64,000 nucleotides of DNA from Tautonia sp040717455 (GTDB lineage Bacteria > Planctomycetota > Planctomycetia > Isosphaerales > Isosphaeraceae). The notes beneath the pieces are model-generated. The model was given only the letters and a program-made list of their open reading frames with translations. It did not search any database and had not been told where the DNA came from. The stretch spans positions 62,001-126,000 of the forward strand of contig NZ_JBFEFH010000001.1 in the NCBI RefSeq assembly GCF_040717455.1, given 5' to 3'. Positions 44,232 to 52,972 of the stretch are shown piece after piece (position 1 is the first letter of the stretch; each line of letters starts with the position of its first letter). The translations under genes were made by a program, and so were the position numbers.

Positions 44232-47084
44232 ATGATGGCCAAGCATCGCCAACGTCGCCGCCTGCTGCTTGAGACCCTGGAGCCTCGACTCGTCCTCAGC
44301 ACGGCGTTGCCCCCCGCCTTCCCCGGGGCCCCGTTGGAGATCCCGCAGTCCGGGGCGTGGGGGAACACGCCCTTCGTCGGCTCTCCCGTGGTCGCGGATC
44401 TCGACAACGACGGCCGAGACGAGATCCTCACGCCCGCCGCCGGAGGCCGCCTGATCGCCTACTCGACGGGGAGCGACGGGCGGCTGCGCGAGTTCCGCCG
44501 CTACGAGACGAACGCCCTCACCGATGTGAAGTCGACGCCGATCGTCGTCACGCGCCGCGACGGCTCGAAGATGATCGTGGCCGGGCTCAGCCGCGACGAG
44601 TTCGCGAATCCCGGTTCCCAGGAGGATGGGCGGGTTTACGCCTGGGATGCCGCCACCGGGCAGTTGCTCCCCGGGTGGCCCCAGCAGGCCGGGGTCGGCG
44701 GTGTCACGTCGCCGCTGGCCTCGGGCGACCTGACGGGGGACGGCGCATCGGAGATCATCGCCATCTCCTACTTCGGCGACGTCAGCGCGTTCCGGCAAGA
44801 CGGCTCGCTGCTCTGGCGGTTCCGCAACGACGATACGATCATCTCCGGCGCCGCGATCGGCGACATCGACCGCGACGGCCGGGCCGAGGTGGTCTTCGGG
44901 TCCGACATCAGCGACAACCCCTATTTCTCGGCCGGTGGCTTCGTCAATATCCTGAACGCCAACGGATCGGCCAAGTTCCGGATCCCGACGAAGGAGGTGA
45001 TCTGGTCATCTCCGGTCCTGGCGGATCTCAACGGCGACGGGTTCCTGGAAATCGTCGTCGGCACGGGCCTGAACTTCTCGAAGGTCGAGCCGGTCGGCCC
45101 GACCTTCACCGCGGCTCGCAAGGCAGAGGCCCGCCTCTTCGCCAACCAGGTGCTCGCCTACGATCATCGGGGGCAGCTCGTCCCCGGGTGGCCGTACCGG
45201 ACCTGGGCCGACGGCTCGGCCGACCGCCAGGTCTACGGCTCTCCGGCCGTGGCAGACCTGACCGGAGACGGCCAGCTCGAAGTGGTGGCGGTCGATTTCG
45301 GCGGGTTCGTGCACGTGGTCCAGCCCAACGGGCAACCCTTGCCGGGGTTCGAAGGGGGCCGGCGAATTGCCCCCCCGGAGGGGTTGCTGGTCGACACCTT
45401 CACCTCGCCGATCATCGCCGACGTGAACGGGGACGGCGCCGCGGACATCCTGGTCGCGACCGACCAGTATCTCGTCGCCATGGACCGATCGGGATCGCGG
45501 CTCTGGACGCTCCAGGCCCCTCGGGGACGGAACGGGCTCCCGGGGGGGCACCCCAACGCCGCCGCCATCGGCCAAGTCGACGGCCTCGGCGGCCTCGAGC
45601 TGGTCACGGTCACTCACGTCTACGGCGAGCCGAACCCGCCGGGCATGCTCGGCGTGTACCAGCTCCCGGAGAGTCCCCTCACGCCTCCCTGGCCGATGCA
45701 CCGCAAGACCCCCAGCGGTCAGGCCGCGTCTCACAGCCCGGCATTCCTGGAACGCTATGTCCGGGCGACCTTCCGGGCGCTGCTCGGCCGAGAGGCGAGC
45801 GCCTCGGACCTCTCCTTCTTCCCCCGCCTGATCCAGGCCAACATCTGGACCCCCAAGACCCTGGCCGAGACCGTCGCCCTCACCGCCGAGGCGCGTTCGG
45901 TCGTGATCCGGCAGCTCTACCAGAGCTACCTCCAGCGATCCCCCAGCCCTCAAGAACTGGCCGAGGGGCAGCAGCGGCTCGCCCAGGATCGGGCGGAGGA
46001 GCTCGCGCGATCGTTGCTGCTCTCGGACGAGTCGCTCGCCAAGACGGACGGGTCGATCGCGGGGATCCTCGGCCGATTCTACCAGACGATCCTCCGGCGG
46101 CCGATCACCGCCCGGGAGGTGGGAATCCTCGAGCCAGTCGTGCAGCAAGGTTACGTCTCGCTGCCGGAGATCGCCCGGATGCTGCTGCGATCCGAGGAGT
46201 TCGTCCTGCTGGAGATCGCCGCCCCGACGGTCATCGCCTACCGGACCGAGTTCCCCGACGCCCCGTTCGACGAGGCCGGCGTTGCGGCCGTCCTGATGGA
46301 TCGCCAGGGAGGCCGGCGCGAGGAACAGATCCGGGCCGGATTGATTGCCAGCGGCGGCCGCTACGAACGGACCTCGGTCGCCGCCGGCCTGGTCCGCTCG
46401 ATCTACGGCGACGTCCTGCTGCGCGAGGCGAACCCCGGCGAGGTCGCCTCCTGGATCCGGGGCTTCACCACCGGCAAGATCACTCCCCAGCAGTTCATCG
46501 CCACGATCCTCAACAGCGCCGAAGCCCGGAGCATCTACGTCCGCGACCAGTTCCGTGCCCTGCTCGGCCGAGAGCCCGACCCCGCGACCGTCGCGTCGCT
46601 GGTCAACTATTCCAGTCGAGAAGAGCTGAAACTCCTCCTGATCGGCTCGCCGGAGTACTTCGCCCGCCATGGCGGCACCAACACCGGCTTCGTCCGGGCG
46701 GTCTTCCGCGACCTGTACGGGGTGGATCCGGTCCCCCAGTCGGTCCTGGAGAACGAGGTCAGGGTCCTGAATCAAGGGCGGCAGACCCGTCCCGGGCTCG
46801 CGAGGAGCCTGTTGTTCAGCGCGATCGGCTATGAGAAGGTCGTGATCACCCAGCTGTTCCGCTACATTCCGGCCGAGGACAAGGGCGTGCTCCGCTTCCC
46901 GATCGAGAATCCCACGAGCCCGCCGAACAACCCCGATCCGGCCCTGATCCAGTCCCTCGTGGGGGCGATGCAGGCGGGAGCGACCGAGACGGACATCATT
47001 CAGTTCATGCTCGGGTCGCCGACCTATGTCGGTAAATCGGCCTACATTCGGGGGCTCTATCGCAGCCAGGGGATCCGCTTCTAA
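44232..47084 (+). CDS. Large FG-GAP/VCBS and DUF4214 surface protein
   Basis: A 950-residue protein with the planctomycete N-terminal motif LETLEPRLVLS (residues 13-23) preceded by a basic RQRRR stretch, common on large exported proteins. Residues 45-480 carry FG-GAP/VCBS-type repeats with calcium-loop marks: VADLDNDGRDEI, SGDLTGDGASEI, IGDIDRDGRAEV, LADLNGDGFLEI, VADLTGDGQLEV and IADVNGDGAADI. From residue 500 on, about six DUF4214-like units recur (ALLGREASASDLSF, YLQRSPSPQELAEG, GDVLLREANPGEV, RALLGREPDPATV). It is likely a secreted adhesin or sheath component. The alternative start is one codon later (second M). Confidence 0.85.
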   Translation: MMAKHRQRRRLLLETLEPRLVLSTALPPAFPGAPLEIPQSGAWGNTPFVGSPVVADLDNDGRDEILTPAAGGRLIAYSTGSDGRLREFRRYETNALTDVKSTPIVVTRRDGSKMIVAGLSRDEFANPGSQEDGRVYAWDAATGQLLPGWPQQAGVGGVTSPLASGDLTGDGASEIIAISYFGDVSAFRQDGSLLWRFRNDDTIISGAAIGDIDRDGRAEVVFGSDISDNPYFSAGGFVNILNANGSAKFRIPTKEVIWSSPVLADLNGDGFLEIVVGTGLNFSKVEPVGPTFTAARKAEARLFANQVLAYDHRGQLVPGWPYRTWADGSADRQVYGSPAVADLTGDGQLEVVAVDFGGFVHVVQPNGQPLPGFEGGRRIAPPEGLLVDTFTSPIIADVNGDGAADILVATDQYLVAMDRSGSRLWTLQAPRGRNGLPGGHPNAAAIGQVDGLGGLELVTVTHVYGEPNPPGMLGVYQLPESPLTPPWPMHRKTPSGQAASHSPAFLERYVRATFRALLGREASASDLSFFPRLIQANIWTPKTLAETVALTAEARSVVIRQLYQSYLQRSPSPQELAEGQQRLAQDRAEELARSLLLSDESLAKTDGSIAGILGRFYQTILRRPITAREVGILEPVVQQGYVSLPEIARMLLRSEEFVLLEIAAPTVIAYRTEFPDAPFDEAGVAAVLMDRQGGRREEQIRAGLIASGGRYERTSVAAGLVRSIYGDVLLREANPGEVASWIRGFTTGKITPQQFIATILNSAEARSIYVRDQFRALLGREPDPATVASLVNYSSREELKLLLIGSPEYFARHGGTNTGFVRAVFRDLYGVDPVPQSVLENEVRVLNQGRQTRPGLARSLLFSAIGYEKVVITQLFRYIPAEDKGVLRFPIENPTSPPNNPDPALIQSLVGAMQAGATETDIIQFMLGSPTYVGKSAYIRGLYRSQGIRF

Positions 47085-47211
47085 TTCGCGGGCCGACGCC
47101 CTGCTTGGTGCGTGCGTCCTCGCCCCCGAGTCCCCCGATGATCCGCTGCGATTCGCGACTCTTCCCGGCCGAGTCCGGGAGTCGATGACCGGCGCCGGCG
47201 CGTCGAACCTC
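47085..47211. other. Spacer after the surface protein gene
   Basis: No gene or clear signal; it leads to the poly-A-loop hairpin at 47212. Confidence 0.35.
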
Positions 47212-47241
47212 ATCCTGGGCCGAAAAAAAACGGCCCAGGAT
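47212..47241. terminator. Hairpin with an eight-adenine loop
   Basis: atcctgggccg pairs perfectly with cggcccaggat (11 bp) around a loop of exactly eight A. It lies 127 bases after the surface protein stop and about 160 before the PBP4-like start. The homopolymer is inside the loop instead of after the stem, so it is not a textbook terminator on either strand. Confidence 0.5.
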
Positions 47242-47399
47242 CGGACTCCCCGAGATGGCCCACCCGAGTAAGATGGGGGCGACGGATGCCGGACGACCCC
47301 CCGTGACCGCCGGCGCTTCGCCAGCATTCCAGCATCGGCGGCCGGTACGGGTCGGGACGACGCAGGGACCAAGAGTATCCGACCCAGGGAGGAGACGAC

Positions 47400-49145
47400 A
47401 TGCGACGCAATCGCGAGGCGTGGGGAGCCTGGCTCGCGTTGCTCCTGGCGACTCCGGTGATGGCCGGGCCGGACGCGACCGCCGATCGAGTCCAGAAGAT
47501 CCTGGCGACGCCGGGCTTCGAGATCGGCCATTGGGGGGTCCTGGTCGTCGATCGCGGTTCGGGGGAGGTCGTCTTCGAGCATCAGGCCGACCACCTGTTC
47601 GTGCCGGCGGAGGTCGGCCAGCTCTTCTCGGCCGCCGCCGTGCTGGAGGGCCTGGGGGGGGATTACCGATTCCAGACCCCCGTGCATCGTCGGGGCGACG
47701 TCGGGCCGGACGGCACGTTGCACGGGGACCTGATCCTCGTCGCGGTCGGCGACCCGAGTCTGGGGGGCCGGACGAGCCCTCGGGACGGCTCGCTCCTCTA
47801 TCGCGACGTCGACCACACGCGAGCCGGCTCGACCCAGGGGGCCATGCTCGTCGAGGCCGACCCCCTCGCCGGCCTCGACCACCTGGCGAGGGAGGTCAAG
47901 GCGGCCGGGATCACGGCGATCACCGGCGAGGTGATCGTGGATGACCGCGCCTTCCCGGAGATCGCGATCGACGGCGGGTTGCCGTCGAAGGTGTCGGGCA
48001 TCGCCGTGAACGACAACGTGATCGACGTGGTGATCACCCCCGCAACGGAGCCGGGGATGCCGGCAGGGATCACGACCGTGCCCGCGCTCCAGTTCGATGC
48101 GACCGAGGCCCGCGTCGACACCGTCGCCGAGGGAGACGCCCCCCGGATCGAAATCCGGCGCGAGGGAGCGAGGCGTGTTTCGATCCGAGGCCAGGTCCCG
48201 GTCGGCCATCCGCCGATCGTCCAGGTGTACGAGATCGAGCGTCCGGCCGACTACGCCCGGGCGGCCTTCATCGAACAACTTCGGGGACGAGGGGTGCGGG
48301 TCCCCGCGTCTCCCCTGAGCGACAACCCCTCGGGCCGTCTCCCGGCTCGGGCCGAAGTCGACGCATTGCCGAAGGTCGCGCAATACACGTCCCCGCCGCT
48401 TCGGGAATATGTCCGGGTGATGCTCAAGGTCGGCCATCATGCGCACGCCGGGCTGCTGCCCCTTGTCTTGCCTCCGGCCGACGAGGCTCGCACCCTGGCC
48501 AACGGCCTGAGGCGGCAGGGGGCGATCCTCCGGCAACTCGGGGTGCCGGGAGAAGGGATGAGCCTGACCTCGGGGGTGGGAACGCATCGATCGGACCGGC
48601 TCTCTCCCCGGGCGGTGGTGGCCCTGCTCAGGGCGATGCAGGCGCGACCCGCGGCCCAGGCATTCGAGACGGCCCTGCCGGTGATCGGCCGAGAGGGGAC
48701 GGCGCTGGACATCGTGGCCGCCGAGAGCCCCGCCCGGGGGCACGGGAGGGCCCATGCCGGCACGGCCTGGACGGTGGACGAAACCTCGGGAAAGCCGTTC
48801 CTGCTGAGCAAGGCGCTCGCGGGGTATCTGGAGACCGCCTCCGGCCGGGATCTGGTGTTCGCCATCTTCGTCAACGATGTTCCGAGTTCGGGGACGACCG
48901 CCGAGCGAGGGGTCACGAACCTCTCCGCCTCGCGGGTGCTCGGCGCGCTCTGCGAGGCCTTCTACGAGGATCAGCAGCCACCCCCGCAACCGGCGGCCGT
49001 GTCGCAGGCTCGGCCGCGGTCCCGACCGGCCGACCCGCCGTCGCCGGGGCGGACCACGGCGAGTCCCGGCCGCCGGCCGGACGCGATCGAAGCGAGCGGG
49101 CGGACGGGGCGGCCGCATGGGGCCGGGCGCTCGCGGCGATCTTGA
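47400..49145 (+). CDS. PBP4/S13-like protein without catalytic motifs
   Basis: A 581-residue secreted protein (signal MRRNREAWGAWLALLLATPVMA) aligned by eye to the D-Ala-D-Ala carboxypeptidase S13 (DacB/PBP4) family: GVLVVDRGSGEVVFEHQAD, LHGDLILVAVGDPSL, GEVIVDDRAFP, GIAVNDNVIDV and LSPRAVVALLRAM are all in order. Yet each penicillin-binding motif is gone. The SxxK position (VPASxxKLF) reads PAEVGQLF (E71, Q74); SxN is G345-H346-H347; KTG is H452-A453-G454. No acylation is therefore expected. It ends in a Pro/Arg-rich disordered tail. A peptidoglycan-binding or regulatory pseudo-enzyme is the best inference. Confidence 0.8.
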   Translation: MRRNREAWGAWLALLLATPVMAGPDATADRVQKILATPGFEIGHWGVLVVDRGSGEVVFEHQADHLFVPAEVGQLFSAAAVLEGLGGDYRFQTPVHRRGDVGPDGTLHGDLILVAVGDPSLGGRTSPRDGSLLYRDVDHTRAGSTQGAMLVEADPLAGLDHLAREVKAAGITAITGEVIVDDRAFPEIAIDGGLPSKVSGIAVNDNVIDVVITPATEPGMPAGITTVPALQFDATEARVDTVAEGDAPRIEIRREGARRVSIRGQVPVGHPPIVQVYEIERPADYARAAFIEQLRGRGVRVPASPLSDNPSGRLPARAEVDALPKVAQYTSPPLREYVRVMLKVGHHAHAGLLPLVLPPADEARTLANGLRRQGAILRQLGVPGEGMSLTSGVGTHRSDRLSPRAVVALLRAMQARPAAQAFETALPVIGREGTALDIVAAESPARGHGRAHAGTAWTVDETSGKPFLLSKALAGYLETASGRDLVFAIFVNDVPSSGTTAERGVTNLSASRVLGALCEAFYEDQQPPPQPAAVSQARPRSRPADPPSPGRTTASPGRRPDAIEASGRTGRPHGAGRSRRS

Positions 49146-49312
49146 CCGGGTCGGCGATCGCTCTATCATTGATGTGGCCGGGTGGCTTATTGGAGAGAAT
49201 CCGGTTGATCCCTCTGTTTGACCGAGACGTGTCATCCCCCTGAGGCTTCCGCGCGGGAGGGAGTGCCAGTCGTTTTGGCAATCCACGCCCGGCGGTGCCC
49301 TCGGCGATCCTG

Positions 49313-50701
49313 ATGAGTCCATTGATGACTCGATTGGCCCTGGCGATTCCCGGTTCCGGTCCCGATCCCGCGGCAGTCGGGATTGCGTTACTGGCCTCGA
49401 TGGCCGAGCAGGGATTGCGGGTCCAGCATTTCCGCTCCTGGGCGTGCCCCATCGGCACCCGGGCGATCGGCGCCCTGACGGGCCTGCCCGGCCGCCATCT
49501 CGATGCCTGGTTGATGCCCCCCGAGGTGTGCCGGTCTGTCTTCGCCAGGGGGAGCCGATCCGCCGACCTGGCCATCATCGAGGGGACCATTGAGACGATC
49601 CCCCGACCCCTGGCCGCCTCAAGTTACGAGGAATCATGCACCTCGACCTGCGGTCGCCCCGGGGCCTTGATGCCGCTGGCCGAGGCGCTCGATGCCCCGA
49701 TCGTGGCCGCGATCTCGTGCGACTGGCTCAGGCAATTCCACCTGCCGCACCTCCCGGCCCGCGTCGAGGCCGTGATCCTCGACGGCCTCTGCGACCGTCG
49801 CGAGTTCCCCGACATGCGCCGCATGGTCGAGCTGGTGCTCGGCCGCCCGGTCCTCGGCGCCTTGCCGGCCCTCCCCGAGGTGCGGGCCGCCCTCCAGGAC
49901 GCCCCCCGCGATTGCCCGCTCGACCCCGATTGCGTCGCGGCCCTGGTCTCGGGGTTCCGGCAGTTCTCGGACCTCGATGCCCTGCGGCACCTGGCCTGCT
50001 CGAGGCCCTTGCCCCCCGGTTTCGAGACCGATGCCCTCGTCCCGACCGGGCCGAGGTTCAAGGTGGCCTATGCCCATGACGAGGCCTTCGGCGACTACTT
50101 CCCCGACACGCTCGAGACCCTCGAAGCCCTCGGTGCGGAACTCGTCGAGTTTTCCCCGCTGAGCGACGGGGATTTGCCGCCCGGGGTGGATCTGGTCATG
50201 ATCGGCTGCGGGTTCCCCGACCGTTTCGCCGAGGAGCTGTCGGCCAACGCCTGCCTGATCGCCGCCCTCCGGGCCTGGGTCTGTCGAGGCCGGCCGATCT
50301 TCGCCGAGGGGGGAGGCTGTGCCTATCTCGGCCGATTGATGCGGCTCGGCGATCGGAACGTGCCCGGAGTGGGGGTGTTCCCGTTCGATGCGGCCCTCTT
50401 GCCGAATCCCGAGCCCCCCGCGCCGGTCTCCCGCGCCCTGATCCGATCGGGGCTGCTCGGGGAGGCCGGTACCGTCCTCCGTGGGTATCACTCGAATCGC
50501 TGGCAACTCTTGCCGGCCCCCGAACCGGACGATTGCCCGGCTCGGTCCGGATACCTGACGGCCGAGCATGATGTGTGCTTCCGTCGCAACGCGATCGGCA
50601 GCCTCATCCACCTGCACCTGGCGGCGATGCCCCAGCTCGTGTCCGGTTTCGCCGGCCTCGGTCGCCATGGGCAGACGGCTCCCCTGTTCGGCGGCCCCTG
50701 A
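49313..50701 (+). CDS. CobB/CbiA-like protein, degenerate amidotransferase
   Basis: About 462 residues with the two-part layout of cobyrinate a,c-diamide synthase (CbiA/CobB) and the related MurT/GatD and DTB synthase-like families. N-terminal ATPase part: RLALAIPGSGPDPAAVGIALL lies where the P-loop should be, but its GK(S/T) is absent. Later blocks (ADLAIIEG, PIVAAISCDW, AVILDGL) match the family. C-terminal glutaminase-like part: PIFAEGGGCAYL replaces the usual AECGG, so the nucleophile position is G333 and the nearest cysteine is C336. The final GSLIHLHLAA histidine block remains. Start is uncertain: ATG 49313 or 49325, with no clear ribosome binding site. Ligand unknown; catalysis as in the family is unlikely. 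Confidence 0.72.
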   Translation: MSPLMTRLALAIPGSGPDPAAVGIALLASMAEQGLRVQHFRSWACPIGTRAIGALTGLPGRHLDAWLMPPEVCRSVFARGSRSADLAIIEGTIETIPRPLAASSYEESCTSTCGRPGALMPLAEALDAPIVAAISCDWLRQFHLPHLPARVEAVILDGLCDRREFPDMRRMVELVLGRPVLGALPALPEVRAALQDAPRDCPLDPDCVAALVSGFRQFSDLDALRHLACSRPLPPGFETDALVPTGPRFKVAYAHDEAFGDYFPDTLETLEALGAELVEFSPLSDGDLPPGVDLVMIGCGFPDRFAEELSANACLIAALRAWVCRGRPIFAEGGGCAYLGRLMRLGDRNVPGVGVFPFDAALLPNPEPPAPVSRALIRSGLLGEAGTVLRGYHSNRWQLLPAPEPDDCPARSGYLTAEHDVCFRRNAIGSLIHLHLAAMPQLVSGFAGLGRHGQTAPLFGGP

Positions 50702-50722
50702 CCGATCCGATCGACCGCCCGG

Positions 50723-52786
50723 TCAATCCTCCTCGCCGTCGAGACGAGCCTGCTCCTGGTCGATGACCTTGATCAGGCTCTTGCGATCGAGGGACTGCCT
50801 CGCCGCCCGGAGCAGCGAGCGCCACTCCGCCAGCCGATCACCCCGATCGTTCGAGGGCCGGACCCGGTCCGTCAGCGATCGGAGCAATTCGGCCGAGGGG
50901 CCAGAGCGGACGATCTCGATCCAGATCGACGAGGCCTCCGACCAGTCATCCTCGTCCAGGGCCCGCTGGAGCAATCGCACCCGGGCCGACTCCAGCCATC
51001 GCTGCGCCGGAGGACCGAGGGACGAGCTGGGCCATCGGCCGAATTCGTCGCGGATCGCCTCGAACCGATTCCGTTGCGCCAGGGAGTCGGCAATCAGCAT
51101 GTCGCGGACCGCTTGAAACGGGCCTTCGAACCGACCTCGATCGATCGCCCGGAGGGCCGAAATGGGTTCGTTTGGCGTCGGCTCCCCGCGTCGGGCCGCG
51201 TCGAGTGCGACCTGGACCGCCCAGCTCAGCACGGCGAACGGGTCGTCGAGATTCGAAGGGGCGTCGGGCAGGCCGTAGGCGGGCCAGTCGGCCAGCGGCC
51301 CCCACCGGTCGAGCCTCGGGCGAGGCGGGTTCGGGTCGAACCGAAACAGGGGATCGCCCAGATAGGCCAGTCGCCAGCAATTGCCGAAGGGAGGCAGCTC
51401 CTCGGGCATCATCCGCACGGCGGCGCCGAGGGGGACCCCGCGGGCCATCAGATCGACCAGCAGTCCCGGAGTCCGGAAGGATTGCAGGTAAGGCTCGTGG
51501 GCGGAGCCGAAATAGAGGAAGGCGCCGTTGGCCAGCCATCGGCCCGCGATGGTGCTGGCATCCGCCGGGTTCGCGGCCGAGAAACTGTGGACCTTATAGA
51601 CGATCGCGGGCTCGGTCAGGGGGACGTCCCACGTCCAGCCGGTCTGCGATCGGCCGATCTTGAACTGGCGAGGGCCCCCGGACGAATTGATCATCACGAG
51701 GCCGGACCGATTGACCGGCTCGAACGCAGCGTGCCATCCCGTCAGGCCCGCCTGATCTTTATTCCGGAGCGTCGTCGGCATGAACGGCTTCAACCGATCG
51801 GCGGCCGGTGCGTGAGTGTAAGCCCCGAATTGGCGGCCGTTGGTGTCATAGCTATTGATCAGGGTCGCGCGATCGGGCTGGAGGAAGAGGCTGCACATGG
51901 CGGCGTAGGCCGAGCGGACCTCGTCGCCCAGAAGTCGGCCCGCGAACGCCCAGCGCATGCGCACCTGGTTGGGCTGGGCGACATCGAGATCACGGCCGAT
52001 CAGGTCATCGAACGCGGCCGGACCCGTTTCGGCAGTGACCCCGTCCCCCTCATATCGGTAGGGGATCGGCACCGCCAGCGTCAGGAAGTCGCAATCGTCC
52101 CCAAGTCGTCGATACGAGGGGACGGCTCGGCCCACGATGGCCTGAAGCTCTCGGGCCAGTGCCTGGGCATCGGCGTTGGAGAGCAGGGTGTCGAAGCGGC
52201 CCTCGGCGTCCCATCGGATCAAGGCTTGGAACCGGCCGGCGGCCAGGGCGGCCGCGCCGGGGAGCGACCGGGACTCGGGGTTGGAGATCACGACGCCGGG
52301 CGGCGGCCGTCGAATCGTGGTCGGGGGCCGGTCGCCGGCGGTGGCGTCGCGGTCGTCTCCGGAGGCCCAGGAGCGACCGACGGCAGTCGTCGCGGCGGAC
52401 CACGGGTCCGCCCCCGGGGCTGGCTTGAGCGAACCCGGGGCACGAACGATCCGGGAAGGGCGGAAGGCACGGAGGAACTTGGAGGTGTACTCCACGTCCT
52501 CGATTAAGATGGGGAACCAGTGGTCCTGGTCCCAGGTGCCGAGCACCTCGAAGAACGTCGCCGCGTCGGGCACGAGGCAGACGACGTCGACCACCTCGCG
52601 TCGTGGCCCGGTCCTCAGGTCCCAGACCGCCGCCGCCCGGCGAAGCCGCGCGAGCCTGGGGTCGTCGAGCGAGTTCGCCGGACTGGCCGTCTCGTCCTGA
52701 ATCCCCGGGGCGGGCGCGACCAGCATCCCCAGGAGCAGGACGGCGAGCAGGCCCCTTCGGCATCGAATCCAGCGATCCACGGCCAT
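50723..52786 (-). CDS. Large secreted protein with possible caspase/gingipain-like core
   Basis: A 687-residue protein with a signal peptide (GLLAVLLLGMLVAPAPG). GGAGGG lies seven bases before ATG 52786, which decides the start. The middle has blocks recalling C25/gingipain-like caspase folds: DVVCLVPDAATFFEVL, GAFLYFGSAHEPYLQSF, LMARGVPLGAAVRMM and WRLAYLGDPLFRFDP. I cannot place a convincing His/Cys pair, so activity is not claimed. The C-terminus is helical, charged and Arg/Glu-rich. It is convergent with the CobB-like gene, with 21 bases between the two stops. Function unknown. Confidence 0.65.
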   Translation of the reverse strand: MAVDRWIRCRRGLLAVLLLGMLVAPAPGIQDETASPANSLDDPRLARLRRAAAVWDLRTGPRREVVDVVCLVPDAATFFEVLGTWDQDHWFPILIEDVEYTSKFLRAFRPSRIVRAPGSLKPAPGADPWSAATTAVGRSWASGDDRDATAGDRPPTTIRRPPPGVVISNPESRSLPGAAALAAGRFQALIRWDAEGRFDTLLSNADAQALARELQAIVGRAVPSYRRLGDDCDFLTLAVPIPYRYEGDGVTAETGPAAFDDLIGRDLDVAQPNQVRMRWAFAGRLLGDEVRSAYAAMCSLFLQPDRATLINSYDTNGRQFGAYTHAPAADRLKPFMPTTLRNKDQAGLTGWHAAFEPVNRSGLVMINSSGGPRQFKIGRSQTGWTWDVPLTEPAIVYKVHSFSAANPADASTIAGRWLANGAFLYFGSAHEPYLQSFRTPGLLVDLMARGVPLGAAVRMMPEELPPFGNCWRLAYLGDPLFRFDPNPPRPRLDRWGPLADWPAYGLPDAPSNLDDPFAVLSWAVQVALDAARRGEPTPNEPISALRAIDRGRFEGPFQAVRDMLIADSLAQRNRFEAIRDEFGRWPSSSLGPPAQRWLESARVRLLQRALDEDDWSEASSIWIEIVRSGPSAELLRSLTDRVRPSNDRGDRLAEWRSLLRAARQSLDRKSLIKVIDQEQARLDGEED

Positions 52787-52972
52787 CCGCGTCCCTCCGA
52801 GCCGGGCGATCCTCCGTACTGCCTCGACCACGCCCCGAGGCGTGAACACTCGGTCGAGTTTACGCCATCACCCCGGCGGTGTCTTGCCGTTGCGTTCGGA
52901 GAATCGGGCCACGCGTCGCCCCGCATCGAGCTCGGGGCGACGACGTCCCGCCGATTCTGAGGGGAGGGCGGC

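Noticed and set aside
45006..49322. Antisense open frame of more than 1400 codons on the minus strand
   Set aside because: It covers two genes with clear families on the plus strand; its product is Arg/Gly/Pro-rich with no domain. It is a GC-bias shadow, as are similar frames at 39447-43127, 32252-36292 and 54000-57086.
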